A stretch of 58,048 nucleotides of DNA, from assembly GCA_025997795.1 (NCBI GenBank), contig BNVB01000004.1, positions 1 to 58,048 of the forward strand. The letters are read 5' to 3'. The position numbers and the translations under genes were made by a program. This DNA is from Spirochaetia bacterium. GTDB taxonomy: Bacteria; Spirochaetota; Spirochaetia; Treponematales; Breznakiellaceae. The notes below the pieces were generated by a model. The model had not been told where the DNA came from. It made no database searches and saw only the letters and a list, made by a program, of their open reading frames with translations. Of the stretch, positions 1 to 6,801 are shown piece after piece. Positions within the stretch are counted from its first letter, which is position 1. Each line of letters begins with the position of its first letter.

Positions 1-17
1 ATTAAACCTATATGCAT
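1..17 (-). CDS. Start of a gene in the fifth cassette (cut by window edge)
   Basis: On the minus strand a purine-rich GGAG stands about 8 bases before an ATG at 17, and the frame stays open to the window edge (first residues MHIGL). It lies just beyond recombination-site repeat 1, where the other cassettes carry their gene start, so it is probably the first gene of the next cassette. Only five codons are visible and no function can be given. Confidence 0.35.
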
Positions 18-96
18 TTTATTCTCCGTTAATCATTATATTGTTTATTTACATTATTGTCAATATGTTTTTCAGAAAATGTTAGGGCCAAATTTC

Positions 97-272
97 GCAT
101 AACGTACCGGCTGTATATGACGTTTTTGCGGTTGCGATAAAGGAAACCGCAAGGTTTCCAGCAACCGCAAAAATGTGCCGGAGAAAATAACGCACAAAGG
201 CCGTAGGCCGACTGCGTTTTTTCGTAGGCCAAGCCCGCTACTGCGGGCGCAGCATATACAGTCCTGTTATGT
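97..272 (-). repeat. attC-like recombination site 1
   Basis: A site of about 175 bp bounded on the plus strand by GCATAAC (97-103) and GTTATGT (266-272). These are near matches to the integron core boxes RYYYAAC and GTTRRRY. Just inside the cores lie CTGTATATG and its exact complement CATATACAG, which would form the inner (L) stem. The other copies have different letters at these positions but still pair. The middle holds further inverted repeats, including a TTTTTGCGGTTGC / GCAACCGCAAAAA arm. The site separates the 328-678 gene from the next cassette. That it is a folded single-strand recombination site is inferred. Confidence 0.75.
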
Positions 273-327
273 GTCGTTTGGGCGTACTCCATTTTTTTAT
301 TATTTTCTTTATTCCCATTTTTCCACA

Positions 328-678
328 TCATATATTTTTATAATATTCGGGAATATTATTCAATTGTTCAATTATTATTTTTAACTCTTCATCAATATTT
401 CTTTGTAATATTTCTTTACAAATATTATTCTCTGGTTTGTTTTGCACTCTTAAAATATAAATGTCCTTTCCATTATTTATATAAAAATCAAATTCTATTC
501 TCTCTATTACTTTTATTGGAATTTCATGAATGGCATTAAGGCAATAATTTTCAATTATAATATCTTCTCCAAAATGACATTTACATATATTCTTTCTAAT
601 ATGTTTCCCAAATAATATTTTTATTAAATCCATTTTGTCCTCTAATGTTTTATACAAATAATGTTTAAAAATATTCAT
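328..678 (-). CDS. Cassette-borne hypothetical protein
   Basis: A 116-residue protein of unknown function, the only gene in the cassette at 266-799. I start it at the ATG at 678; the longer frame would need a TTG. It is rich in Ile, Asn and Lys, has no signal peptide or membrane segment, and has an acidic, helix-prone C-terminal third. A 'HFGEDIIIENYCL' segment with two upstream cysteines (ICKCHF) is the only notable motif. The AT-rich composition contrasts with the flanking repeats and the chromosome, as usual for captured cassettes. I do not recognise a family. Confidence 0.6.
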   Translation of the reverse strand: MNIFKHYLYKTLEDKMDLIKILFGKHIRKNICKCHFGEDIIIENYCLNAIHEIPIKVIERIEFDFYINNGKDIYILRVQNKPENNICKEILQRNIDEELKIIIEQLNNIPEYYKNI

Positions 679-792
679 ACTGTTTTCATAAATATTCAAA
701 AAAAATATCGTTTTATAATACCATCAAAAAAAATTGTCAACCATTATTTTATTAAATATTAAATGTTTACAAAAAATCTTAGCCCAAATGAC

Positions 793-968
793 ACATAACG
801 TTCCGGTTGTTTACGACGTTTTTGTTGCCCGAATAAGGGCTTTGCGAAGCAAAGACCAGGGCAACAAAAATGTGCTGGAGTGAGGCGTGGGAATGGAGCG
901 CAGCGGAATGACCTAGCCGAACGGAAGCCGAGGAGCGAAGCGACGAAGCGTAAACAATCCTGTTAAGC
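793..968 (-). repeat. attC-like recombination site 2 (divergent interior)
   Basis: Bounded by ACATAAC (793-799) and GTTAAGC (962-968); the latter fits the integron consensus GTTRRRY exactly. The interior differs from the other three copies (GTTGCCC / GGGCAAC arms, a different centre), yet the inner boxes TTGTTTACG and CGTAAACAA are again exact complements. The changes relative to copies 3 and 4 (TTGTATACG / CGTATACAA) are therefore compensatory. This argues that base pairing, not primary sequence, is what is kept. Confidence 0.75.
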
Positions 969-1456
969 GACGTTTCCGCAATCTTCAATATTTTTTTAAA
1001 TTATTTTCTTAATTTCTCTTTTTAATGATTATATGCAAAAAAATTCATAATTATTAGTTTTCTTTGGAGTTTTTTCATAAAATCTTATACAAAAATTATA
1101 ATGTGTTCTTTTAAAATATTTGAATCTTAATCTAAATGATTTTTTAGCTCCTATTATTATTTCTCAAACTTATGAATCTCAATTATAAAGATATTTTGTG
1201 ATTTCATTTTTTCCTATATTCATTTCTTTATTTCTTCATCAAAATAACATTTTGTTATATCGTTTACACATCAGTCTTTAAAAACTAGTAAATCACTTTT
1301 TTTGATAGAACGAGTATTATTTCTTAGATTTTATTAAAAAATTCTGATCCATTTTTTCCTCAAAAAATATAAAACTGATATAAATATATCGGGTGATTTT
1401 ATAGTTTTTATAATCGAAAATCAATGGCCGTTCTTCGATTTTTTTGCGGAAATGTC
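969..1456. other. Cassette 3: AT-rich, no convincing gene
   Basis: Between sites 2 and 3 lies a cassette of almost 500 bp with intact ends (GTTAAGC start, GCTTAAC outer core) but no convincing reading frame. The only leftward frame of any length (1317-1529) starts inside site 3 and has no internal start with a ribosome binding site. The DNA is very AT-rich. It may be an ORF-less cassette, a promoter or RNA cassette, or a decayed gene. Confidence 0.5.
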
Positions 1457-1630
1457 GCTTAACGTTCCGGTTGTATACGACGTTTTTGCGGTTGCGATAA
1501 AGGAAACCGTAGGTTTCCAGCAACCGCAAAAATGTGCCGGAGGAAAAACGTACAAAGGCCGTAGGCCGACTGCGTTTTTTCGTAGGCCAAGCCCGCTACT
1601 GCGGGCGCAGCGTATACAATCCTGTTATGT
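1457..1630 (-). repeat. attC-like recombination site 3
   Basis: Bounded by GCTTAAC (1457-1463, an exact RYYYAAC match) and GTTATGT (1624-1630). Inner boxes TTGTATACG / CGTATACAA pair. The interior is almost identical to sites 1 and 4, including the segment running from AAAGGCCGTAGGCCGACTGC to GGGCGCAGC. It separates cassette 3 from the membrane-protein cassette. Confidence 0.8.
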
Positions 1631-1662
1631 GCAGTACCGCCGTACTCTATTATTTATTAATT

Positions 1663-2187
1663 CTATGTTTTGTTATTTATTCTTTCTTTAATATATTCTA
1701 TGATATCGTCTTTATCTTTTATATGAAACGAAAATGGTAAATCATGATTTATTCCATCTTTTGTTTTAATTTTAAATACTTTTTGTGTATTATTGTTTAT
1801 AATATTAATATCTATTATGTCTTTAAAATATATTCTCCTTTGATACGTTGTACCCCAAGAGTAGGACATAAATTTTCGTTTGTTTATGTCTTGATATTGA
1901 TATAGCATCTCATTATCTCTAAATTCTATCAATTTAACTCTTTTCGACCTTATAATAAAGGTAATACCATTTATAATAAAAACTAATAAAAAAAGACGTG
2001 TTAATATTTCGCATATAAAACTAACAATGCCATGTTCTATTTTCGGTGATATTGAATTTAAAATATCCATTATACCATTTATATTATTAAATATAAACAT
2101 TAATAAAACACATGATATACCAATTGTAATATAAATTACTCCAATAATTATTGCTTTCCAACGCGGAAAATAATATATTTTATTCAT
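1663..2187 (-). CDS. Cassette-borne membrane protein, PH-like C-terminus
   Basis: A 174-residue protein with two predicted membrane segments (about residues 11-33 and 60-79) followed by a soluble domain. That domain has the beta-rich pattern of small bacterial PH-like membrane proteins: a conversion step 'VKLIEFRDNEMLYQY', then 'RIYFKDIIDINI' and a C-terminal helix. The start at 2187 is supported by GGAGG about 7 bases upstream. It is the sole gene of the cassette at 1624-2305. The PH-like reading is tentative; the membrane topology is clear. Confidence 0.7.
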   Translation of the reverse strand: MNKIYYFPRWKAIIIGVIYITIGISCVLLMFIFNNINGIMDILNSISPKIEHGIVSFICEILTRLFLLVFIINGITFIIRSKRVKLIEFRDNEMLYQYQDINKRKFMSYSWGTTYQRRIYFKDIIDINIINNNTQKVFKIKTKDGINHDLPFSFHIKDKDDIIEYIKERINNKT

Positions 2188-2298
2188 TTTAGGCCTCCAT
2201 TAAGTTAATACTATTTCAATTATTTCCCTCATAATTTATATTTAATATATTTGTTAATTTATGTCAATATATATTCAAAAAATCTTAGGCGGTATTGC

Positions 2299-2472
2299 AC
2301 ATAACGTTCCGGTTGTATACGACGTTTTTGCGGTTGCGATAAAGGAACGCGAAGCGTTCCAGCAACCGCAAAAATGTGCCGGAGAAAAAATGCACAAAGG
2401 CCGTAGGCCGACTGCGTTTTTTCGTAGGCCAAGCCCGCTACTGCGGGCGCAGCGTATACAATCCTGTTATGC
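2299..2472 (-). repeat. attC-like recombination site 4
   Basis: Bounded by ACATAAC (2299-2305) and GTTATGC (2466-2472), with inner boxes TTGTATACG (2313-2321) and CGTATACAA (2453-2461). The interior arms match sites 1 and 3, apart from a short central variant (GGAACGC / GCGTTCC in place of GGAAACC). It ends the first cassette after the recombinase gene, counted in the direction of the cassette genes. Confidence 0.8.
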
Positions 2473-2497
2473 GACGTACCGCCGTATTCTATTGATT

Positions 2498-3247
2498 TCA
2501 ATTCTTTATTATATATATCCTTCCTTCTTTATCAAAAATGTATTTTGTCCATTGTAAATCATAAGTTTCCTTGTCAACTATTTTTAATATTATAATTTCA
2601 TTATCTCCATTATTATTTTCAACTTTAATTGGCGAAAATGGTTCATCATAATTAAAATAATATTCTGTTTCCAAATATGCTTTAAATTTGTTTTCTACTA
2701 CATCAAATCCATAAATAGCAACAGATGAAAAGTGCCAAAAAGAAAATGTTATTATTTCATTTAATCCATCATTATTAATATCTGACACAAATAAAAAATT
2801 GCCTAATTTATTTCCGGGTATATTCTGCGTCAATAATGTAGAATACGGAAATGGCCATCCGTTACCACAATCATATATATTGATAATTCTTTGTGTATCA
2901 TTAAAAGTATACAATTTATAAACATAACCTTCAAAATCGGTCCAGAGAACAATAAAACATAAAAAACCAGGAATGAGATATTCAACTTCCATTATTTCAT
3001 TTAGCTCAAGGTATCTCCGGGATGTTTCATCTTCTAAAATTTTATTTTTATAATATCCTAATGGTAGTTTTTCTTGTGTTACATTTTGGTTCAATTTATC
3101 AAATATTGTTTTTACATCAATATCAGCTGAATTAAACTCGTCAGATAAAGGTTTTTCAACATATTCTTCTATCGATTCTTTATTGTTACAAGAAAACATC
3201 AATAAAATAATCATCATCACCAATGCCTTATTAATCACAAAAACCAT
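2498..3247 (-). CDS. Cassette-borne lipoprotein with a calcium-loop-like motif
   Basis: A 249-residue predicted lipoprotein: short charged start, hydrophobic run, then the lipobox LLMFSC with Cys at about residue 19. A central 'DINNDGLNEIITF' (about residue 165) has the Asp/Asn spacing of calcium-binding VCBS/FG-GAP-type loops, and the surrounding beta-rich sequence fits that. The start overlaps the end of the upstream lipoprotein gene by 17 bases, so the two are co-transcribed and form one two-gene cassette. The function is unknown; the location is the periplasmic face of a membrane. Confidence 0.7.
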   Translation of the reverse strand: MVFVINKALVMMIILLMFSCNNKESIEEYVEKPLSDEFNSADIDVKTIFDKLNQNVTQEKLPLGYYKNKILEDETSRRYLELNEIMEVEYLIPGFLCFIVLWTDFEGYVYKLYTFNDTQRIINIYDCGNGWPFPYSTLLTQNIPGNKLGNFLFVSDINNDGLNEIITFSFWHFSSVAIYGFDVVENKFKAYLETEYYFNYDEPFSPIKVENNNGDNEIIILKIVDKETYDLQWTKYIFDKEGRIYIIKN

Positions 3248-3692
3248 CCCTTTGAAAATTCTCTTTGTTTTTTGATATACCTATGGATATAGTATAATAT
3301 ACCGGTTCATAAGTACCAACGTAAATCCCATTTTTTGAATATAATTCTCCATTTTGCCGTTTATATTTATCAATGTTTTCTATAAATTGCCAATTTCCAT
3401 TATCAAGGCATTTAGATAATTGTTTATAATATTTTCGAGGGCTAATAAGATCAAAAAATACAATTGTAATATAACAAGATTGAACTATATTATTTTCTCC
3501 AACAATAATATCAATGAATATCTCATCTTGACTTTTATTATTAATCTCAATTCTTTTTGAATATTTATCATTTTCAAAAATATATGTATCGGGTATAGTT
3601 TTATCAATTGTGTTTATATATTCGTCTATAAAACTACTTTGACGGGTGCAAGATATTAAGTAAAATAATGCCAAACCATAAAATACTTTCAT
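3231..3692 (-). CDS. Cassette-borne small lipoprotein
   Basis: A 153-residue predicted lipoprotein (start chosen at 3692, MKVFYGLALFYLISC, lipobox LISC). It is the first gene read after the recombinase and the array boundary, and it overlaps the next lipoprotein gene. The mature part is charged and beta-rich, with no recognised domain. Two consecutive lipoproteins in one cassette suggest an interacting pair or an exported immunity or binding function; that is inference only. Confidence 0.65.
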   Translation of the reverse strand: MKVFYGLALFYLISCTRQSSFIDEYINTIDKTIPDTYIFENDKYSKRIEINNKSQDEIFIDIIVGENNIVQSCYITIVFFDLISPRKYYKQLSKCLDNGNWQFIENIDKYKRQNGELYSKNGIYVGTYEPVYYTISIGISKNKENFQRDGFCD

Positions 3693-3758
3693 TAGTTTAT
3701 CATAACTCATTAAAAATATTTTGTCAAGTATTTTATATAATATGTTTCAACCAATTTA

Positions 3759-3776
3759 GGCGGTATGTCGCATAAC
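3759..3776 (-). other. Cassette array boundary (attI-like core)
   Basis: GCATAAC at 3770-3776 is the last core box, next to the recombinase gene. Unlike the four full sites, it is not followed on its right by paired inner boxes; its neighbour is a different sequence (CGTCATTTATACG). This is where an attI site would be expected: the G^TTATGC boundary of the first cassette on one side and non-repeat DNA on the other. The 18 bp 3759-3776 are also the start tag of cassette 1. Confidence 0.6.
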
Positions 3777-3811
3777 GTCATTTATACGATCGTTGCTTTT
3801 GCCTTATATGG

Positions 3812-3954
3812 TCACGTTTTAACTACCCAATCCTGCCTCTAACCGGTTCCCATCTTAACCCGCCTGGCCTGTCTTAGCCTGATCACATATTAACGCCAAC
3901 TGCCCTCACTCAGTCCGCTCACATATTAACGCCCCACCTCCCCACCCCTACCCA
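3812..3954. repeat. Four degenerate direct repeats spaced 35-36 bp
   Basis: On the plus strand, TCACGTTTTAACTAC (3812), TCCCATCTTAACCCG (3848), TCACATATTAACGCC (3883) and the same again at 3919 share the pattern TCacaTnTTAACncC. They start 36, 35 and 36 bases apart. They fill the 195-bp gap between the recombinase stop and the array boundary, a place suited to accessory binding sites for the recombinase or to a regulatory region. No ORF is seen here. Confidence 0.55.
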
Positions 3955-3971
3955 CAAGCAAATCACTCAAA

Positions 3972-5126
3972 TCACTCTGTCGTGTTATCCAGCGGACTCT
4001 GAATGCGGAGGACGCTGCGCCGGGCTATGTGGGTATAGCGTTCGGTGGTTCGGAGGCTTGAGTGGCCCAGCAGGGTTTGGATGTACTTTATATCGGTGCC
4101 GTTTTCCAGGAGGTGGGTGGCAAAGGTGTGGCGCAGGCTGTGGATCGACACTTTTTTCTGGATGGACGTATTTTGGATGGCTTTTTCAAAGACATTTTGG
4201 GCTGTTCGGATAGTAAGATGGCCGCCGGCCTGGCCGGGGAAAAGCCAGCTTTTGATGCCAAACCGGATGCAGTATTCTTTGATAAAAGCGGCGGCCCGGT
4301 CAGCCAGCAGGGTAAGGCGGTCCCGGCGGCCCTTGGCGCCGTAAATCAGCAGGGTTTTTCTGGCAAAATCAACGTGTTCCTTTTTTAGGGTAACCACCTC
4401 GCTTACCCGGAGGCCCGACGAATAGGCCAGCATCAAAAGAAGGCGGTGTTTTGGGTTCCGCTCGTTATTGAGGAGCTGGTCCACCTCGGCGCGGGAAAGT
4501 ACGCCGGGAAGGCGCTTGTCCTGGCGGGGACGGTACTGTTCCCCGGTAAAATTGCGGTGCATCACATTGTTGTAAAAAAACCGTACCGCGCTGATGGCAA
4601 GGTTCATGGAAGAACTGGCCAGGTCCTTCACCATGTCCATGTAGGCAAGGTACCTTTTCAAATCGTCCCCGCTTATATCCTCGGGGGTTTTTTGAAGCCG
4701 CCGGCACAGGTCCCGGTTATAATAGATATAACTTGTTATGGTCTTGGGGCTGTATTTGCGGGAATGCAGTTCCATCTTAAGCCGTTCCGTCCAATACGAA
4801 GAAAAAATATCCGGCGGCGGTACCGAAGAAACCATGCAGGAACGATCCTGCTCGCTTAGGGTATATCCGGGCATTTCCCGGCCCCAGGGGCGGCCAAAAA
4901 AACCGCTTATCGCCGGATTTTGAAAATCCTTTCCCACTTCCACATAGGGCCGGTCCGCAAAGATAATCCGGTACTGGTTCGCATTGATGCGGTACCGTAA
5001 AACAAAACACCCATGGTCCTTGTCCCAAAAGCCAAATTGGGCAAGCCGCCTAAAAAGCCCATTGTCAAAATCAAACATGGGTACGGTGATTTTGTCACCT
5101 TCATAAAAAAGATAGGCCACGTCCAT
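3972..5126 (-). CDS. Tyrosine recombinase with N-terminal extension, next to the cassette array
   Basis: A 384-residue site-specific recombinase. The catalytic set is complete: R240 (GLRVSEV), K265 (GAKGRRD), H329 and R332 (HSLRH), H355 (LLGHSS) and Y364 (ERYTH). The SAM-like core-binding domain spans about 108-195. About 107 residues precede it, with a 'FGFWDKDHGCFVLRYR' segment that may be a small DNA-contact or regulatory domain. The C-terminus ends IQSPLD, as in integron and many Xer-type enzymes. However, the roughly 35-residue insertion of IntI enzymes between the K and HxxR motifs is absent. The start at 5126 has AGGAG upstream. It points the same way as the cassettes and is the obvious candidate to move them. 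Confidence 0.88.
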   Translation of the reverse strand: MDVAYLFYEGDKITVPMFDFDNGLFRRLAQFGFWDKDHGCFVLRYRINANQYRIIFADRPYVEVGKDFQNPAISGFFGRPWGREMPGYTLSEQDRSCMVSSVPPPDIFSSYWTERLKMELHSRKYSPKTITSYIYYNRDLCRRLQKTPEDISGDDLKRYLAYMDMVKDLASSSMNLAISAVRFFYNNVMHRNFTGEQYRPRQDKRLPGVLSRAEVDQLLNNERNPKHRLLLMLAYSSGLRVSEVVTLKKEHVDFARKTLLIYGAKGRRDRLTLLADRAAAFIKEYCIRFGIKSWLFPGQAGGHLTIRTAQNVFEKAIQNTSIQKKVSIHSLRHTFATHLLENGTDIKYIQTLLGHSSLRTTERYTHIARRSVLRIQSPLDNTTE

Positions 5127-5147
5127 ACAAGCTCCTTTTCCCCTCCG

Positions 5148-5260
5148 TTATATAAAGGGCAATGACATCGTTCCTGCTTTAATCAAAACAAAAAAAGATG
5201 AAAAAACGGCAAAAAATCGCCGTTGATACAAGCGTTATGAAGCTCTTTGCCCTTATATAA
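5148..5260. promoter_or_regulatory. Divergent control region with long inverted repeat
   Basis: TTATATAAAGGGCAA (5148-5162) and TTGCCCTTATATAA (5247-5260) are inverted copies with one extra A. They flank the 148-bp gap between the divergent recombinase and lipoprotein genes, and each stands just upstream of one start codon. AT-rich TATATAA cores inside GGGCAA arms suggest symmetric -10 regions or a shared operator. A small hairpin (AACGGC / GCCGTT) lies between them. The function is inferred. Confidence 0.45.
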
Positions 5261-5274
5261 GGCAGGAGGTCATT

Positions 5275-6459
5275 ATGATTAAACATGGATTGAAATCAAT
5301 AGCGATTGTTTTGGTAGTACTTTCAGCGGCGTTCTTTTTTCCGGGCTGTTCGCTTTCGGGGCCGGAAACGACAAGTCCGGAGGAGCTGATCATCGCAAGC
5401 TGGAATGTTGAGGCTCTCTTTGACGGTACTGACAACGGTACTGAGTATAGTGACTATTCGGGCAATGCGGGCTGGACGGAGGAAAAATACCGGGCCCGGT
5501 TAAACGGTATAAGCGGTGCGATCAAGGGAAACGGCGATACCGAAGGGCTTAAGGCCGATATCCTGGTTTTGATTGAAATAGAAAATCCCGCTGTCTTGGA
5601 GGACCTGGCAGAAAGCACCGCCATGGACTACCACTGGGCGTTTTTTGCCGGCGCCCCGGACAGCGCCATTGGGTTCGGTGTACTCAGCCGTTTTCCCCTT
5701 GGCGAAACCCGCGTTCATTCGGCGCATTTTCCTTCCGGCGCCGTTCCCCGGCCCGTGGCAGAAGTCCGGGTGGATACCGGCGCAGGGCCGCTGGTGCTTC
5801 TTGTCTGCCACTGGAAATCTAAACTTGGCGGGGAGGAAAAGACCGAAGTCCTCCGCCGTACCGGGGCAGGCATAGCTGCCTGGCGGATTGCAGAAATTGC
5901 CGCCGAAGAACCGGAAACGCCGGTGATCGTCCTTGGTGACCTTAACGAAAACTACGATGAATTTACCAGAATCGGCGGTGCCTATCTTTGCGCGCTTATT
6001 CCCGGCAGCGCTAAAGCGGCGGAACTTGTCCGCAAAAACCCCGGCAGCATCAGACCGGGATTTCAGGATTTCCTTGTTGTAAGCGGGGAAAAACCGCCCC
6101 GGACTGCATTTTTCACCGCGGGAACCGGCGCAGCAGATCTAACGGTCCCGGTTTTGTTTTCCCCCTGGATGGAGAATGAAATGCCGGATAACGGGAGTCT
6201 CTTCGGCGAAGGTCCCGTTTATCAAGGTTCCTTCTATTATAAGGATACCTGGGAGACCATTGATCACTTCCTCCTCAACCCTGCCCTCTTTGACGGCCAG
6301 GGTTGGGAGTACGGCAGTTTCCGGCTGGCAGCGGTTCGGCCTTTTACCGGCACATCGGGGGTTCCCCAGGGTTACAATCCCCGGACGGGCAGCGGTCTTT
6401 CGGATCACCTTCCCATTGTGCTGCGGCTGCTTCTGCTTGACAAATCAAAAATGTTATAA
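5275..6459 (+). CDS. Lipoprotein of the endonuclease/exonuclease/phosphatase (EEP) fold
   Basis: A 394-residue exported lipoprotein: signal sequence with lipobox FFPGC (Cys25). The DNase I-like fold follows: 'IIASWNVEALFD' near residue 40 (metal-binding Asn), 'LVLIEIEN' at about 98 (Glu ligand), 'LVCHWKSK' at about 180, 'VIVLGDLNENYDEF' at about 220 (catalytic Asp-Asn), 'ETIDHFLLN' (Asp) and 'LSDHLPIVL' (catalytic Asp-His). All key positions are present. The substrate (extracellular DNA, RNA or phosphoesters) cannot be told. AGGAGG stands 6 bases before the ATG. It is monocistronic between a divergent recombinase and feoA. Confidence 0.85.
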   Translation: MIKHGLKSIAIVLVVLSAAFFFPGCSLSGPETTSPEELIIASWNVEALFDGTDNGTEYSDYSGNAGWTEEKYRARLNGISGAIKGNGDTEGLKADILVLIEIENPAVLEDLAESTAMDYHWAFFAGAPDSAIGFGVLSRFPLGETRVHSAHFPSGAVPRPVAEVRVDTGAGPLVLLVCHWKSKLGGEEKTEVLRRTGAGIAAWRIAEIAAEEPETPVIVLGDLNENYDEFTRIGGAYLCALIPGSAKAAELVRKNPGSIRPGFQDFLVVSGEKPPRTAFFTAGTGAADLTVPVLFSPWMENEMPDNGSLFGEGPVYQGSFYYKDTWETIDHFLLNPALFDGQGWEYGSFRLAAVRPFTGTSGVPQGYNPRTGSGLSDHLPIVLRLLLLDKSKML

Positions 6460-6471
6460 TACACTAACTCT

Positions 6472-6801
6472 ATGATGTTATCCGATGCTCCCAAGGGGGC
6501 TTCTTTCAAAGTACTTAGGGTAACCCTGGGTAAAGAGGTGGGCCGCCGCCTGGCCGATATGGGCTTTACCGGCGGTACCGAAGGTGCGGTGGTGCGTACC
6601 GGTTTTTTCCGGGGGCCGCTGCAGGTTCGTATCCGGGGGTATGATATCCTCATCCGCCGTTTTGAGGCGGCGGGTATTGAAGTGGAACCCGTGGGCGACT
6701 GGTCTGCGGCGGACGATGCGGCCCGTTTCCTTGGCCTGGGGCGAATGCGCCGCCCTGGGCCGGACCTGACACGGACGGACGGACCGGGGTCTGACAAATG
6801 A
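6472..6801 (+). CDS. feoA: Ferrous iron transport protein A
   Basis: A 109-residue SH3-like cytoplasmic partner of FeoB. The family pattern is clear: 'LRVTLGKEVGRRLADMGFTGGTEGAVVRTG' (split here by FeoA strands) and 'GPLQVRIRGYDILIRRFEAAGIEV'. The C-terminal 35 residues are an Arg/Gly/Pro-rich tail beyond the usual 75-80 residue domain. The last codon overlaps the feoB start (ATGA), so the two are translationally coupled. The start could be 6472 or the adjacent ATG at 6475. No iron box was recognised upstream. Confidence 0.9.
   Translation: MMLSDAPKGASFKVLRVTLGKEVGRRLADMGFTGGTEGAVVRTGFFRGPLQVRIRGYDILIRRFEAAGIEVEPVGDWSAADDAARFLGLGRMRRPGPDLTRTDGPGSDK

Noticed and set aside
175..384. Small ORFs running through the four attC-like repeats (for example peptides with KGRRPTAFFRRPSPLL)
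   Set aside because: They recur in every copy because the repeat DNA itself is conserved, on both strands, with no ribosome binding site. The conservation is explained by DNA pairing, not by protein.
3812..3954. A CRISPR-like array
   Set aside because: Spacing is regular, but the repeats are only about 15 bp and degenerate, there are four, and no cas gene is nearby.
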